A stretch of DNA of 64,000 bases from Patiria miniata. Its lineage: Eukaryota; Echinodermata; Asteroidea; Valvatida; Asterinidae. Shown in pieces: positions 44,934-56,617 of this stretch. The translations under genes were made by a program, and so were the position numbers. The first letter of the stretch is position 1, and each line of letters begins with the position of its first letter. The notes below the pieces were generated by a model that did no database searches, was not told where the DNA came from, and worked only from the letters and a program-made list of their open reading frames with translations. The stretch covers positions 36,032,129 through 36,096,128 of the forward strand of contig NW_024037059.1 in the NCBI RefSeq assembly GCF_015706575.1, in the 5' to 3' direction.

Positions 44934-47900
44934 AAACTACCTGCATAGGAAATTCTAGACAAACTCTACGTTGTTCGGAAGCTGGCTGAATAGCTCTACA
45001 AGCTGCAAAAACAAGCAAGTCTTTAGACCCAAGAACTTGTGGAGAAAATGCAAGATGTAGTCACTCACACCCGCTAGTTGCGTTTTGTGCAGTACATGCC
45101 ATAGCAAGGCCTGTCAGCGCCATGCAACACCGCCTCTCTATGTCTCGATCCAAAACTACCTTAACATAGGAAATTCTAGACAAACTCTACGTTGTTCGGA
45201 AGCTGCTGAATAGCTCTACAAGCTGCAAAAACAAGCAAGTCTTTAGACCCAAGAATTGTGGAGAAAATGCAAGATGTAGTCACTCACACCCGCTAGTTGC
45301 GTTTTGTGCAGTACATGCCATAGCAAGGCCTGTCAGCGCCATGCAACACCGCAACACACGCTCTCTATGTCTCGATCCAAAACTACCTTAACATAGGAAA
45401 TTCTAGACAAACTCTACGTTGTTCGGAAGCTGCTGAATAGCTCTACAAGGCTGCAAAAACAAGCAAGTCTTTAGACCCAAGAATTGTGGAGAAAATGCAA
45501 GATGTAGTCACTCACACCCGCTAGTTGCGTTTTGTGCAGTACATGCCATAGCAAGGCCTGTCAGCGCCATGCAACACCGCCTCTCTATGTCTCGATCCAA
45601 AACTACCTTAACATAGGAAATTCTAGACAAACTCTACGTTGTTCGGAAGCTGCTGAATAGCTCTACAAGCTGCAAAAACAAGCAAGTCTTTAGACCCAAG
45701 AATTGTGGAGAAAATGCAAGATGTAGTCACTCACACCCGCTAGTTGCGTTTTGTGCAGTACATGCCATAGCAAGGCCTGTCAGCGCCATGCAACACCGCC
45801 TCTCTATGTCTCGATCCAAAACTACCTTAACATAGGAAATTCTAGACAAACTCTACGTTGTTCGGAAGCTGCTGAATAGCTCTACAAGCTGCAAAAACAA
45901 GCAAGTCTTTAGACCCAAGAATTGTGGAGAAAATGCAAGATGTAGTCACTCACACCCGCTAGTTGCGTTTTGTGCAGTACATGCCATAGCAAGGCCTGTC
46001 AGCGCCATGCAACACCGCCTCTCTATGTCTCGATCCAAAACTACCTTAACATAGGAAATTCTAGACAAACTCTACGTTGTTCGGAAGCTGCTGAATAGCT
46101 CTACAAGGCTGCAAAAACAAGCAAGTCTTTAGACCCAAGAATTGTGGAGAAAATGCAAGATGTAGTCACTCACACCCGCTAGTTGTTTTTGTGCAGTACA
46201 TGCCATAGCAAGGCCTGTCAGCGCCATGCAACACCGCCTCTCTATGTCTCGATCCAAAACTACCTTAACATAGGAAATTCTAGACAAACTCTACGTTGTT
46301 CGGAAGCTGCTGAATAGCTCTACAAGCTGCAAAAACAAGCAAGTCTTTAGACCCAAGAATTGTGGAGAAAATGCAAGATGTAGTCACTCACACCCGCTAG
46401 TTGCGTTTTGTGCAGTACATGCCATAGCAAGGCCTGTCAGCGCCATGCAACACCGCCTCTCTATGTCTCGATCAAAACTACCTTAACATAGGAAATTCTA
46501 GACAAACTCTACGTTGTTCGGAAGCTGCTGAATAGCTCTACAGGCTGCAAAAACAAGCAAGTCTTTAGACCCAAGAATTGTGGAGAAAATGCAAGATGTA
46601 GTCACTCACACCCGCTAGTTGCGTTTTGTGCAGAGTACATGCCATAGCAAGGCCTGTCAGCGCCATGCAACACCGCCTCTCTATGTCTCGATCCAAAACT
46701 ACCTTAACATAGGAAATTCTAGACAAACTCTACGTTGTTCGGAAGCTGCTGAATAGCTCTACAAGCTGCAAAAACAAGCAAGTCTTTAGACCCAAGAATT
46801 GTGGAGAAAATGCAAGATGTAGTCACTCACACCCGCTAGTTGCGTTTTGTGCAGTACATGCCATAGCAAGGCCTGTCAGCGCCATGCAACACCGCCTCTC
46901 TATGTCTCGATCCAAAACTACCTTAACATAGGAAATTCTAGACAAACTCTACGTTGTTCGGAGCTGCTGAATAGCTCTACAAGCTGCAAAACAAGCAAGT
47001 CTTTAGACCCAAGAATTGTGGAGAAAATGCAAGATGTAGTCACTCACACCCGCTAGTTGCGTTTTGTGCAGTACATGCCATAGCAAGGCCTGTCAGCGCC
47101 ATGCAACACGCCTCTCTATGTCTCGATCCAAAACTACCTTAACATAGGAAATTCTAGACAAACTCTACGTTGTTCGGAAGCTGCTGAATAGCTCTACAAG
47201 CTGCAAAAACAAGCAAGTCTTTAGACCCAAGAATTGTGGAGAAAATGCAAGATGTAGTCACTCACACCCGCTAGTTGCGTTTTGTGCAGTACATGCCATA
47301 GCAAGGCCTGTCAGCGCCATGCAACACCGCCTCTCTATGTCTCGATCCAAAACTACCTTAACATAGGAAATTCTAGACAAACTCTACGTTGTTCGGAAGC
47401 TGCTGAATAGCTCTACAGGCTGCAAAAACAAGCAAGTCTTTAGACCCAAGAATTGTGGAGAAAATGCAAGATGTAGTCACTCACACCCGCTAGTTGCGTT
47501 TTGTGCAGTACATGCCATAGCAAGGCCTGTCAGCGCCATGCAACACCGCCTCTCTATGTCTCGATCCAAAACTACCTTAACATAGGAAATTCTAGACAAA
47601 CTCTACGTTGTTCGGAAGCTGCTGAATAGCTCTACAAGCTGCAAAAACAAGCAAGTCTTTAGACCCAAGAATTGTGGAGAAAATGCAAGATGTAGTCACT
47701 CACACCCGCTAGTTGCGTTTTGTGCAGTACATGCCATAGCAAGGCCTGTCAGCGCCATGCAACACCGCCTCTCTATGTCTCGATCCAAAACTACCTTAAC
47801 ATAGGAAATTCTAGACAAACTCTACGTTGTTCGGAAGCTGCTGAATAGCTCTACAGCTGCAAAAACAAGCAAGTCTTTAGACCCAAGAATTGTGGAGAAA

Positions 47901-50900
47901 ATGCAAGATGTAGTCACTCACACCCGCTAGTTGCGTTTTGTGCAGTACATGCCATAGCAAGGCCTGTCAGCGCCATGCAACACCGCCTCTCTATGTCTCG
48001 ATCCAAAACTACCTTAACATAGGAAATTCTAGACAAACTCTACGTTGTTCGGAAGCTGCTGAATAGCTCTACAAGCTGCAAAAACAAGCAAGTCTTTAGA
48101 CCCAAGAATTGTGGAGAAAATGCAAGATGTAGTCACTCACACCCGCTAGTTGCGTTTTGTGCAGTACATGCCATAGCAAGGCCTGTCAGCGCCATGCAAC
48201 ACCGCCTCTCTATGTCTCGATCCAAAACTACCTTAACATAGGAAATTCTAGACAAACTCTACGTTGTTCGGAAGCTGCTGAATAGCTCTACAAGCTGCAA
48301 AAACAAGCAAGTCTTTAGACCCAAGAATTGTGGAGAAAATGCAAGATGTAGTCACTCACACCCGCTAGTTGCGTTTTGTGCAGTACATGCCATAGCAAGG
48401 CCTGTCAGCGCCATGCAACACCGCCCTCTCTATGTCTCGATCCAAAACTACCTTAACATAGGAAATTCTAGACACAACTCTACGTTGTTCGGAAGCTGCT
48501 GAATAGCTCTACAAGCTGCAAAAACAAGCAAGTCTTTAGACCCAAGAATTGTGGAGAAAATGCAAGATGTAGTCACTCACACCCGCTAGTTGCGTTTTGT
48601 GCAGTACATGCCATAGCAAGGCCTGTCAGCGCCATGCAACACCGCCTCTCTATGTCTCGATCCAAAACTACCTTAACATAGGAAATTCTAGACAAACTCT
48701 ACGTTGTTCGGAAGCTGCTGAATAGCTCTACAAGCTGCAAAAACAAGCAAGTCTTTAGACCCAAGAATTGTGGAGAAAATGCAAGATGTAGTCACTCACA
48801 CCCGCTAGTTGCGTTTTGTGCAGTACATGCCATAGCAAGGCCTGTCAGCGCCATGCAACACCGCCTCTCTATGTCTCGATCCAAAACTACCTTAACATAG
48901 GAAATTCTAGACAAACTCTACGTTGTTCGGAAGCTGCTGAATAGCTCTACAAGCTGCAAAAACAAGCAAGTCTTTAGACCCAAGAATTGTGGAGAAAATG
49001 CAAGATGTAGTCACTCACACCCGCTAGTTGCGTTTTGTGCAGTACATGCCATAGCAAGGCCTGTCAGCGCCATGCAACACCGCCTCTCTATGTCTCGATC
49101 CAAAACTACCTTAACATAGGAAATTCTAGACACAAACGTTGTTGTTCGGAAGCTGCTGAATAGCTCTACAAGCTGCAAAAACAAGCAAGTCTTTAGACCC
49201 AAGAATTGTGGAGAAAATGCAAGATGTAGTCACTCACACCCGCTAGTTGCGTTTTGTGCAGTACATGCCATAGCAAGGCCTGTCAGCGCCATGCAACACC
49301 GCCTCTCTATGTCTCGATCCAAAACTACCTTAACATAGGAAATTCTAGACAAACTCTACGTTGTTCGGAAGCTGCTGAATAGCTCTACAAGGCTGCAAAA
49401 ACAAGCAAGTCTTTAGACCCAAGAATTGTGGAGAAAATGCAAGATGTAGTCACTCACACCCGCTAGTTGCGTTTTGTGCAGTACATGCCATAGCAAGGCC
49501 TGTCAGCGCCATGCAACACCGCCTCTCTATGTCTCGATCCAAAACTACTTAACATAGGAAATTCTAGACAAACTCTACGTTGTTCGGAAGCTGCTGAATA
49601 GCTCTACAAGCTGCAAAAACAAGCAAGTCTTTAGACCCAAGAATTGTGGAGAAAATGCAAGATGTAGTCACTCACACCCGCTAGTTGCGTTTTGTGCAGT
49701 ACATGCCATAGCAAGGCCTGTCAGCGCCATGCAACACCGCCTCTCTATGTCTCGATCCAAAACTACCTTAACATAGGAAATTCTAGACAAACTCTACGTT
49801 GTTCGGAAGCTGCTGAATAGCTCTACAAGCTGCAAAAACAAGCAAGTCTTTAGACCCAAGAATTGTGGAGAAAATGCAAGATGTAGTCACTCACACCCGC
49901 TAGTTGCGTTTTGTGCAGTACATGCCATAGCAAGGCCTGTCAGCGCCATGCAACACCGCCTCTCTATGTCTCGATCCAAAACTACCTAACATAGGAAATT
50001 CTAGACAAACTCTACGTTGTTCGGAAGCTGCTGAATAGCTCTACAAGCTGCAAAAACAAGCAAGTCTTTAGACCCAAGAATTGTGGAGAAAATGCAAGAT
50101 GTAGTCACTCACACCCGCTAGTTGCGTTTTGTGCAGTACATGCCATAGCAAGGCCTGTCAGCGCCATGCAACACCGCCTCTCTATGTCTCGATCCAAAAC
50201 TACCTTAACATAGGAAATTCTAGACAAACTCTACGTTGTTCGGAAGCTGCTGAATAGCTCTACAAGCTGCAAAAACAAGCAAGTCTTTAGACCCAAGAAT
50301 TGGGAGAAAATGCAAGATGTAGTCACTCACACCCGCTAGTTGCGTTTTGTGCCCAGTACATGCCATAGCAAGGCCTGTCAGCGCCATGCAACACCGCCTC
50401 TCTATGTCTCGATCCAAAACTACCTTAACATAGGAAATTCTAGACAAACTCTACGTTGTTCGGGAGCTGCTGAATAGCTCTACAAGCTGCAAAAAAAACA
50501 AGCAAGTCTTTAGACCCAAGAATTGTGGAGAAAATGCAAAGATGTAGTCACTCACACCCGCTAGTTGCGTTTTGTGCAGTACATGCCATAGCAAGGCCTG
50601 TCAGCGCCATGCAACACCGCCTCTCTATGTCTCGATCCAAAACTACCTTAACATAGGAAATTCTAGACAAACTCTACGTTGTTCGGAAGCTGCTGAATAG
50701 CTCTACAAGCTGCAAAAACAAGCAAGTCTTTAGACCCAAGAATTGTGGAGAAAATGCAAGATGTAGTCACTCACACCGCTAGTTGCGTTTTGTGCAGTAC
50801 ATGCCATAGCAAGGCCTGTCAGCGCCATGCAACACCGCCTCTCTATGTCTCGATCCAAAACTACCTTAACATAGGAAATTCTAGACAAACTCTACGTTGT

Positions 50901-52632
50901 TCGGAAGCTGCTGAATAGCTCTACAAGCTGCAAAAACAAGCAAGTCTTTAGACCCAAGAATTGTGGAGAAAATGCAAGATGTAGTCACTCACACCCGCTA
51001 GTTGCGTTTTGGCAGTACATGCATAGCAAGGCCTGTCAGCGCCATGCAACACCGCCTCTCTATGTCTCGATCCAAAACTACCTTAACATAGGAAATTCTA
51101 GACAAACTCTACGTTGTTCGGACGCTGCTGAATAGCTCTACAAGCTGCAAAAAACAAGCAAGTCTTTTAGACCCAAGAATTGTGGAGAAAATGCAAGATG
51201 TAGTCACTCACACCCGCTAGTTGCGTTTTGTGCAGTACATGCCATAGCAAGGCCTGTCAGCGCCATGCAACACCGCCTCTCTATGTCTCGATCCAAAACT
51301 ACCTTAACATAGGAAATTCTAGACAAACTCTACGTTGTTCGGAAGCTGCTGAATAGCTCTACAAGGCTGCAAAAACAAGCAAGTCTTTAGACCCAAGAAA
51401 GACTTGTGGAGAAAATGCAAGATGTAGTCACTCACACCCGCTAGTTGCGTTTTGTGCAGTACATGCCATAGCAAGGCCTGTCAGCGCATGCAACACCGCC
51501 TCTCTATGTCTCGATCCAAAACTACCTTAACATAGGAAATTCTAGACAAACTCTACGTTGTTCGGAAGCTGCTGAATAGCTCTACAAGCTGCACCCCCCA
51601 AAAAAACAAGCAAGTCTTTTTAGACCCAAGAATTGTGGAGAAAATGCAAGATGTTAGTCACTCACACCCCGCTAGTGCGTTTTGTGCAGTACATGCCCAT
51701 AGCAAGGCCTGTCAGCGCCATGCAACACCGCCTCTCTATGTCTCGATCCAAAACTACCTTAACATAGGAAATTCTAGACAAAACTCTACGTTGTTCGGAA
51801 GCGCCTGAATAGCTCTACAAGCTGCAAAAACAAGCAAGTCTTAGACCCAAGAATTGTGGAGAAAATGCAAGAAAGATGTAGTCACTCACACCCGCTAGTT
51901 TGCGTTTTGTGCATTACATGCCATAGCAAGGCCTGTCAGCGCCATGCAACACCGCCTCTCTATGTCTCGATCCAAAACTACCTTAACATAGGAAATTCTA
52001 GACAAACTCTACGTTGTTCGGACGCTGCTGAATAGCCTCTACAAGCTGCAAAAAACAAGCAAGTCTTTAGGACCCAAGAATTGTGGAGAAAATGCCAAGA
52101 AGATGTAGTCACTCACACCCGCTAGTTGCGTTTTGTGCAGTACATGCCATAGCAAGGCCTGTCAGCGCCATGCACAACACCGCCTCTCTATGTCTCGATC
52201 CAAAACTACCTTAACATAGGAAATTCTAGACAAACTCTACGTTGTTCGGAAGCTGCTGAATAGCTCTACAAGCTGCAAAAAACAAGCAAGTCTTTAGACC
52301 CAAGAATTGTGGAGAAAATGCAAGATGTAGTCACTCACACCCGCTAGTTGCGTTTTGTGCAGTACATGCCATAGCAAGGCCTGTCAGCGCCATGCAACAC
52401 CGCCTCTCTATGTCTCGATCCAAAACTACCCTAACATAGGAAATTCTAGACAAACTCTACGTTGTTCGGACGCTGCTGAATAGCTCTACAAGCCTGCAAA
52501 AACAAGCAAGTCTTTAGACCCAAGAATTGTGGAGAAAATGCAAGATGTAGTCACTCACACCCGCTAGTTGCGTTTTGTGCAGTACATGCCATAGCAAGGC
52601 CTGCAGCGCCCATGCAACAGCCTCTCTATGTC
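44934..52632. repeat. Satellite array, ~35 copies of a 219-bp unit
   Basis: The unit starts ATAGGAAATTCTAGACAAAC and repeats with modal spacing of 219 bp (for example 45613, 45832, 46051). Most units are nearly identical, differing by single-base indels. Composition is nearer 47% GC than the AT-rich flanks. The left junction is inside the phrase AAACTACC..CATAGG near 44934; the right end is cut by the assembly gap. Although 219 is divisible by three, every frame of the consensus has a stop. The homogeneity indicates recent amplification or concerted evolution. Unit-length variation increases after about 50.3 kb. Confidence 0.97.
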
Positions 52633-53132
52633 NNNNNNNNNNNNNNNNNNNNNNNNNNNNNNNNNNNNNNNNNNNNNNNNNNNNNNNNNNNNNNNNNNNN
52701 NNNNNNNNNNNNNNNNNNNNNNNNNNNNNNNNNNNNNNNNNNNNNNNNNNNNNNNNNNNNNNNNNNNNNNNNNNNNNNNNNNNNNNNNNNNNNNNNNNNN
52801 NNNNNNNNNNNNNNNNNNNNNNNNNNNNNNNNNNNNNNNNNNNNNNNNNNNNNNNNNNNNNNNNNNNNNNNNNNNNNNNNNNNNNNNNNNNNNNNNNNNN
52901 NNNNNNNNNNNNNNNNNNNNNNNNNNNNNNNNNNNNNNNNNNNNNNNNNNNNNNNNNNNNNNNNNNNNNNNNNNNNNNNNNNNNNNNNNNNNNNNNNNNN
53001 NNNNNNNNNNNNNNNNNNNNNNNNNNNNNNNNNNNNNNNNNNNNNNNNNNNNNNNNNNNNNNNNNNNNNNNNNNNNNNNNNNNNNNNNNNNNNNNNNNNN
53101 NNNNNNNNNNNNNNNNNNNNNNNNNNNNNNNN
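52633..53132. other. Assembly gap (500 N)
   Basis: Exactly 500 N, a round number that suggests a placeholder of unknown true length. It separates the satellite array from the virus-like element and hides the right end of the first and the left end of the second. Confidence 0.99.
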
Positions 53133-53399
53133 ATCGAAGCTCTTGACAGTAAAGAACTCGACAAGCTGTATCATCTGTACGAAACTAAATTTGGAAATGA
53201 AATTGTTCAAACTGTTGGTAAATACACTTTAAGTCTATTTTCGAGAGTGTTAGCTGTGGTTACACCCGTACAAGTTTTAGGATATAACGTCACTATAGAT
53301 TCTGAAGAAGAACTCACCAACGACTTGAGTTCTGATCCTATTATAAGCGCGAGTATGGCTGGTATGTTGAGTGACGTTTGTTACAAGTACGGAACTTAA
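53133..53399 (+). CDS. Virus-like element protein, C-terminal part only
   Basis: The visible 88 residues are cut by the gap on the left and end at 53399. They are predicted helical, with a short hydrophobic patch around the phrase SLFSRVLAVVTPVQVLG and a C-terminus CYKYGT. From memory the segment resembles a helical protein that accompanies the same gene set in other invertebrates. No enzymatic motif is visible. It is the first of three plus-strand genes with spacers of about 65-115 bp. Confidence 0.55.
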   Translation: MEALDSKELDKLYHLYETKFGNEIVQTVGKYTLSLFSRVLAVVTPVQVLGYNVTIDSEEELTNDLSSDPIISASMAGMLSDVCYKYGT

Positions 53400-53400
53400 T

Positions 53401-53463
53401 ATAACCCCAGTGCTACGATTATCACAACAAAACATTGAAATTTAATTAAACCTAATATAATAA
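53401..53463 (+). promoter_or_regulatory. AT-rich leader with AATAAATG start context
   Basis: TTTAATTAAACCTAATATAA runs directly into the start codon in the context ATAATAAATGG. The same AATAAATG context recurs at three other starts of the element. Confidence 0.5.
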
Positions 53464-53736
53464 ATGGAAGATCAGAAAGCAGCGACAGCAACGCCTGCAG
53501 CTCAACCAGCAGAGACAGAGACGCCCCAACCGATAAAAACAACGCCATCACCGACGGTAACGAGAGTGACCAAGACTAAAAATCCTAAACGAATTCAGCA
53601 GGGTAAAGCTTTAGCCGAGCACAATAGACTGATGAAATTAAAATTAGCAAAAATGGGATACACCATGGTAGGAACTAAACTACTCAAAATGAAAGCGCCG
53701 GATTTAAGCAAAACTAAGCGTAGAAGATGCGGGTAA
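53464..53736 (+). CDS. Small basic Pro/Thr-rich protein of the virus-like element
   Basis: About 90 residues. The first 35 are Ala, Pro, Thr and Gln rich and probably disordered. The rest is strongly basic, with the phrase KTKNPKRIQQGKALAEHNR and a KTKRRR end. Such a tail could bind nucleic acid, as core proteins of dsDNA viruses do, but no family motif allows an assignment. The start has the element's typical AATAAATG context. The following 110 bp before the next gene still look partly coding. Confidence 0.55.
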   Translation: MEDQKAATATPAAQPAETETPQPIKTTPSPTVTRVTKTKNPKRIQQGKALAEHNRLMKLKLAKMGYTMVGTKLLKMKAPDLSKTKRRRCG

Positions 53737-53821
53737 ATTGACGGGTATTATAAGTGGAGCTCTGGCCACGCAAAATTGGTTGGTGGCCCAGGGTATACTA
53801 CCGGCAGTATAATGAAAACGG

Positions 53822-53851
53822 TATAATTTATTAAATAGGTTTATTAAATAA
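53822..53851 (+). promoter_or_regulatory. AT-rich leader with AAATAAATG start context
   Basis: TTTATTAAATAGGTTTATTA leads into AAATAAATGGC. Two TTTATTAAATA words stand in tandem just before the start codon. Confidence 0.5.
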
Positions 53852-55032
53852 ATGGCTGAAGGAGGATTTGACTTTGACCCCGTTGATGATTACGATTACG
53901 ATGAAGATGATAACGACGATGATGTAGCAGAGACCAATCTGGACGACAACTTTGATACTCCTGCACCACCAATCCTCACTACCGACATAGATGACGTTTT
54001 AGATCAAGGAAGAAGCATGGTCACTAATGGGCGCGTTGATGAGTTTTACAATACCTATAACATATACGAAAAACCAATATCTCCGAGATACGAAAAATTT
54101 TATTCTCAAAAAAGACGGTTTATTTTATGACACTGGTAAAGGCTTACTAAGGTTAACGGATCAAAGAAACCCAGACAGATTTTGACTCTGAGGACTATAG
54201 AGTTAAATGTAAGAAAGATGGGTTTAAACGGTAGAGACTTTATTAGAAAGGAATTAGGCTTTAGCATTACGCACGTAAGACGCTCAGTGACGATCAAAGT
54301 CAAACAATTGCGATCGATACAACTCGAGAGTATCCCCATGACAGAACTACCCAGAGTCACCGATGAGGTAATCGAGATTATAGACGATTTAGAACAAGAC
54401 ACCGGCGCTCAAACGGAAGGATTGAATTACAGAGAACTCCAGGGTTAGATAAAACTCTTCAGACGTTAAGAGGTAACCTAGAACTTAATTTAGCGCATCT
54501 CACAGAACTAGACCGAGAGATTGCAGCCACGAGGCAAGAACTCGACGAATCGCACAGCGAAGAGGGTCGACAAGAGTTAAACGATAAATTGAGCGACTTG
54601 AACGTTGAAAGATCCGCCAGATTAGAAGCCGCAAAAGCCAAACGAACGAGGGCTTAAAAGTCAGATCGCTCGAATCAAAGAAACGATTAATAAAATATTA
54701 GGCGGCGACACGACTCTGGCGGAAAAGATTAGAACTCTGTTTAGAGAAACAAGGTGTGACCGTAGTGAGTATTTTAGCCGCTTTGAGTTTAGTCATCAGC
54801 ACCATAGTGAGTAGCATCGTCGGTAGTGTGAGAGGTGCGGGTGCCCCACCCGCGCCAACACCAACAAACTCGGAGTGAGCGCGTTGGGTGCTCTGCCTGG
54901 TATCATAGGCAGCGTACTAAGTTGGATATGTAACGCGTTGAGTAAGTCCGTATCGTGGTTGGCCGAACACGTGTGGGCTTTGTTTTTGGGTGTGGGGGCC
55001 TTGGTGTTTGCGTACCTGCAAAAACGATGGTA
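53852..55032 (+). pseudogene. Virus-like element gene: acidic N-terminus, helical body, membrane tail (broken)
   Basis: This block appears to represent one long gene or two adjacent ones. The N-terminal region is extremely acidic (repeated Asp, Tyr and Glu), like an intrinsically disordered tail. The middle encodes long amphipathic helices typical of coiled coils. The last part encodes a Gly/Pro/Ala-rich stretch and a C-terminal hydrophobic segment (WALFLGVGALVFAYLQ) followed by basic residues, so a tail anchor is likely. Overall layout suggests a structural or membrane-associated virion protein; function is inference. The gene is no longer intact. It ends just before a stem-loop that separates it from the converging minus-strand block. 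Confidence 0.5.
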
Positions 55033-55066
55033 GTAATAGTTGTAATCAAGTTTAAACAAAAAAAAT

Positions 55067-55097
55067 AAGCCTTACCAGCACAAAGTTGGTAAGGCTT
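55067..55097. terminator. Stem-loop between converging gene blocks
   Basis: A perfect 11-bp stem (AAGCCTTACCA at 55067-55077 with TGGTAAGGCTT at 55087-55097) and 9-nt loop. An A run precedes it and a T run follows, so it reads as a hairpin plus U-tract on either strand. It lies between the end of the plus block (about 55032) and the end of the minus block (55141), where a bidirectional gene-end signal would be expected. Confidence 0.55.
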
Positions 55098-55122
55098 TTG
55101 TGTGTGTGTGTGTGTGTGTGTG
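55098..55122. repeat. (TG)n microsatellite
   Basis: About eleven TG units immediately after the stem-loop. Confidence 0.95.
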
Positions 55123-55140
55123 TTGTGATTAGAGTGTGAC

Positions 55141-56575
55141 TTATCGCGTTACCTCGTAAGCCAAAATACCCATACCAACGATAGCCAATATTCCTACCGT
55201 CAACGATAATTTTTCGTCTTGGTGAGTTTGTAGTTTCGTGGGCTCCTGGGTTAAAACTGTAGGTGTAGGTGTTGGTGTGGGTGTTGGTGTTGGTGCTGGT
55301 GTTGGTGTTGGTGATACAACATCGTTCGTCATAGGCTCTGGGGGTGTTGGTGGCGCGACGTCATCGGTGTCATCAAAAGAGTCGTCCGGTTGAGGTTGTG
55401 AGTTTAAATCTGGCACCAAACCAGTTTTCATAATCTGGGTAGCGATTTGAAGATTGTTGTTATAGCCGTCGTGCGTTCCAACCCTCAAGTTCATATCCGA
55501 TGGAATTAAATACAACCCCGGTTTCACGACAAAATTTAGAGGCGTTCTGGCATACTGCAAAGAGTCTTGAAATTGATTGATACTCGTTTCCATGTCGTCT
55601 ACTGCATTGATGATATCTTCAACGATGACATTTAAATTGTCTCTGAGCGTCTAATCCGGTGCCTGGTGATAATACGCTCGTTTTGTTTGAGCCTGCGCAC
55701 CGAGTAAAGCGTACACGTAAGATCTGATCGATTCGTTGATCTTTATGATTCCCGCGTGGGGTAAACGAACTCGTGTCGGGTATAAAATCTAACCAAGCCT
55801 TTTGTACCGATTCATTTTGTTCGATAAAGGCTACGGTGTAATCGCTGTAACGCCCCGAACCCTTGGGTGGATCTTCCAAACCAAACCCCATTTTAGTTCC
55901 ACCAATCATATTTTTACGATACTGACGATACTCGAGATTAAGGTCGGTTGTATCATAATCGTTTCGGGTACGGGTACGTAAGACGTGTCCCAGTAATAAG
56001 CTATACCTAAACCGTTAGAGTTTGTGTCTCTCGTCTGTTTAAAAGACTTGTTTTGATCTATGCCAAACAACAAACAGGTATCGGTAAAAGCTCTGAGATT
56101 ATAACTGTTGTCTAGAGCTTTGAATGCGTCATCTCCCGGTAAAGGAGCGGAAAAGTCGTACAGGATCTTTCTAACCGTAAAATATAAATGAAAGTTAAAG
56201 ATGGCCCAAACGTAACGGTTGCTCGCGTTTAAAAGATCGAATCCAACACCGCAGCCCGTAGTAGCGCAGTAGATCGCAAAATTTAACTGATTTTGATAAA
56301 ACGACATTGGGTGTGATTTCCAACGATCTACATCCTCATCCGTTGTGATGCGAGGCAATTTATAGTCTGAGGTTAAGTCGGGGAACAAGGTTAAAAACCC
56401 GTTGGTATTATTAACTATAACTTCCAGTTCACTGGGTTTAGTGCTGTTTAAAACTTTGTTTAGGATGCAACTTGATGCTTTAGCTCGGTTGCCTTGGCTA
56501 CATTTTGATTTACTTGTTTCGTTACCTGATCGGCTATCGATTGTATCTGCTTTTTTAACGACTTATAATCACTCA
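55141..56575 (-). pseudogene. Virus-like element structural-type protein gene(s), minus strand (broken)
   Basis: A minus-strand block of about 1.4 kb. The upstream part encodes a globular, aromatic-rich region with the phrase FYQNQLNFAIYCATTGCGVG. From memory this resembles a conserved protein of related elements in cnidarians. The downstream part contains IPSDMNLRVGT, then an acidic linker, a Pro-Thr repeat encoded by a TG-rich minisatellite, and a C-terminal membrane segment (LSLTVGILAIVGMGILAYE). Length and richness in beta-type sequence make a major virion protein plausible; this is inference. It no longer forms one intact gene. It starts 42 bp from the divergent plus-strand gene. Confidence 0.5.
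55255..55315. repeat. GGTGTTGGTGTTGGTG coding minisatellite
   Basis: About nine hexanucleotide-like units (GGTGTT, GGTGTG, GGTGCT) that encode the Pro-Thr linker on the minus strand. Length is likely to vary between copies of the element. Confidence 0.8.
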
Positions 56576-56617
56576 TTATTTTAGTTTCAGTTTTAATATA
56601 AAAAGACTTTAAAATAA
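56576..56617. promoter_or_regulatory. Divergent promoter of the virus-like element
   Basis: Only 42 bp separate the minus-strand start (56575) from the plus-strand start (56618). The spacer holds TTTTAATATAAAAAG at 56591-56605. On the minus strand it reads CTTTTTATATTAAAA, with an exact 14-bp match to the promoter at 57810. On the plus strand it ends in a TATAAAAAG box. The plus start has the AAAATAAATG context. Confidence 0.55.

Noticed and set aside
44934-52632. Possible tandem gene array (5S rRNA, spliced-leader RNA, tRNA or a repeated exon)
   Set aside because: The unit lacks 5S internal promoter motifs, an Sm site and tRNA boxes. A weak likeness of TTCGGAAGCTGCTGAATAGC to 5S rRNA does not extend. 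All frames of the 219-bp consensus contain stops although the length is a multiple of three.
52514-53399. Long open frames spanning the N gap
   Set aside because: They are produced by translating unknown bases. Only the part after 53132 is real sequence.
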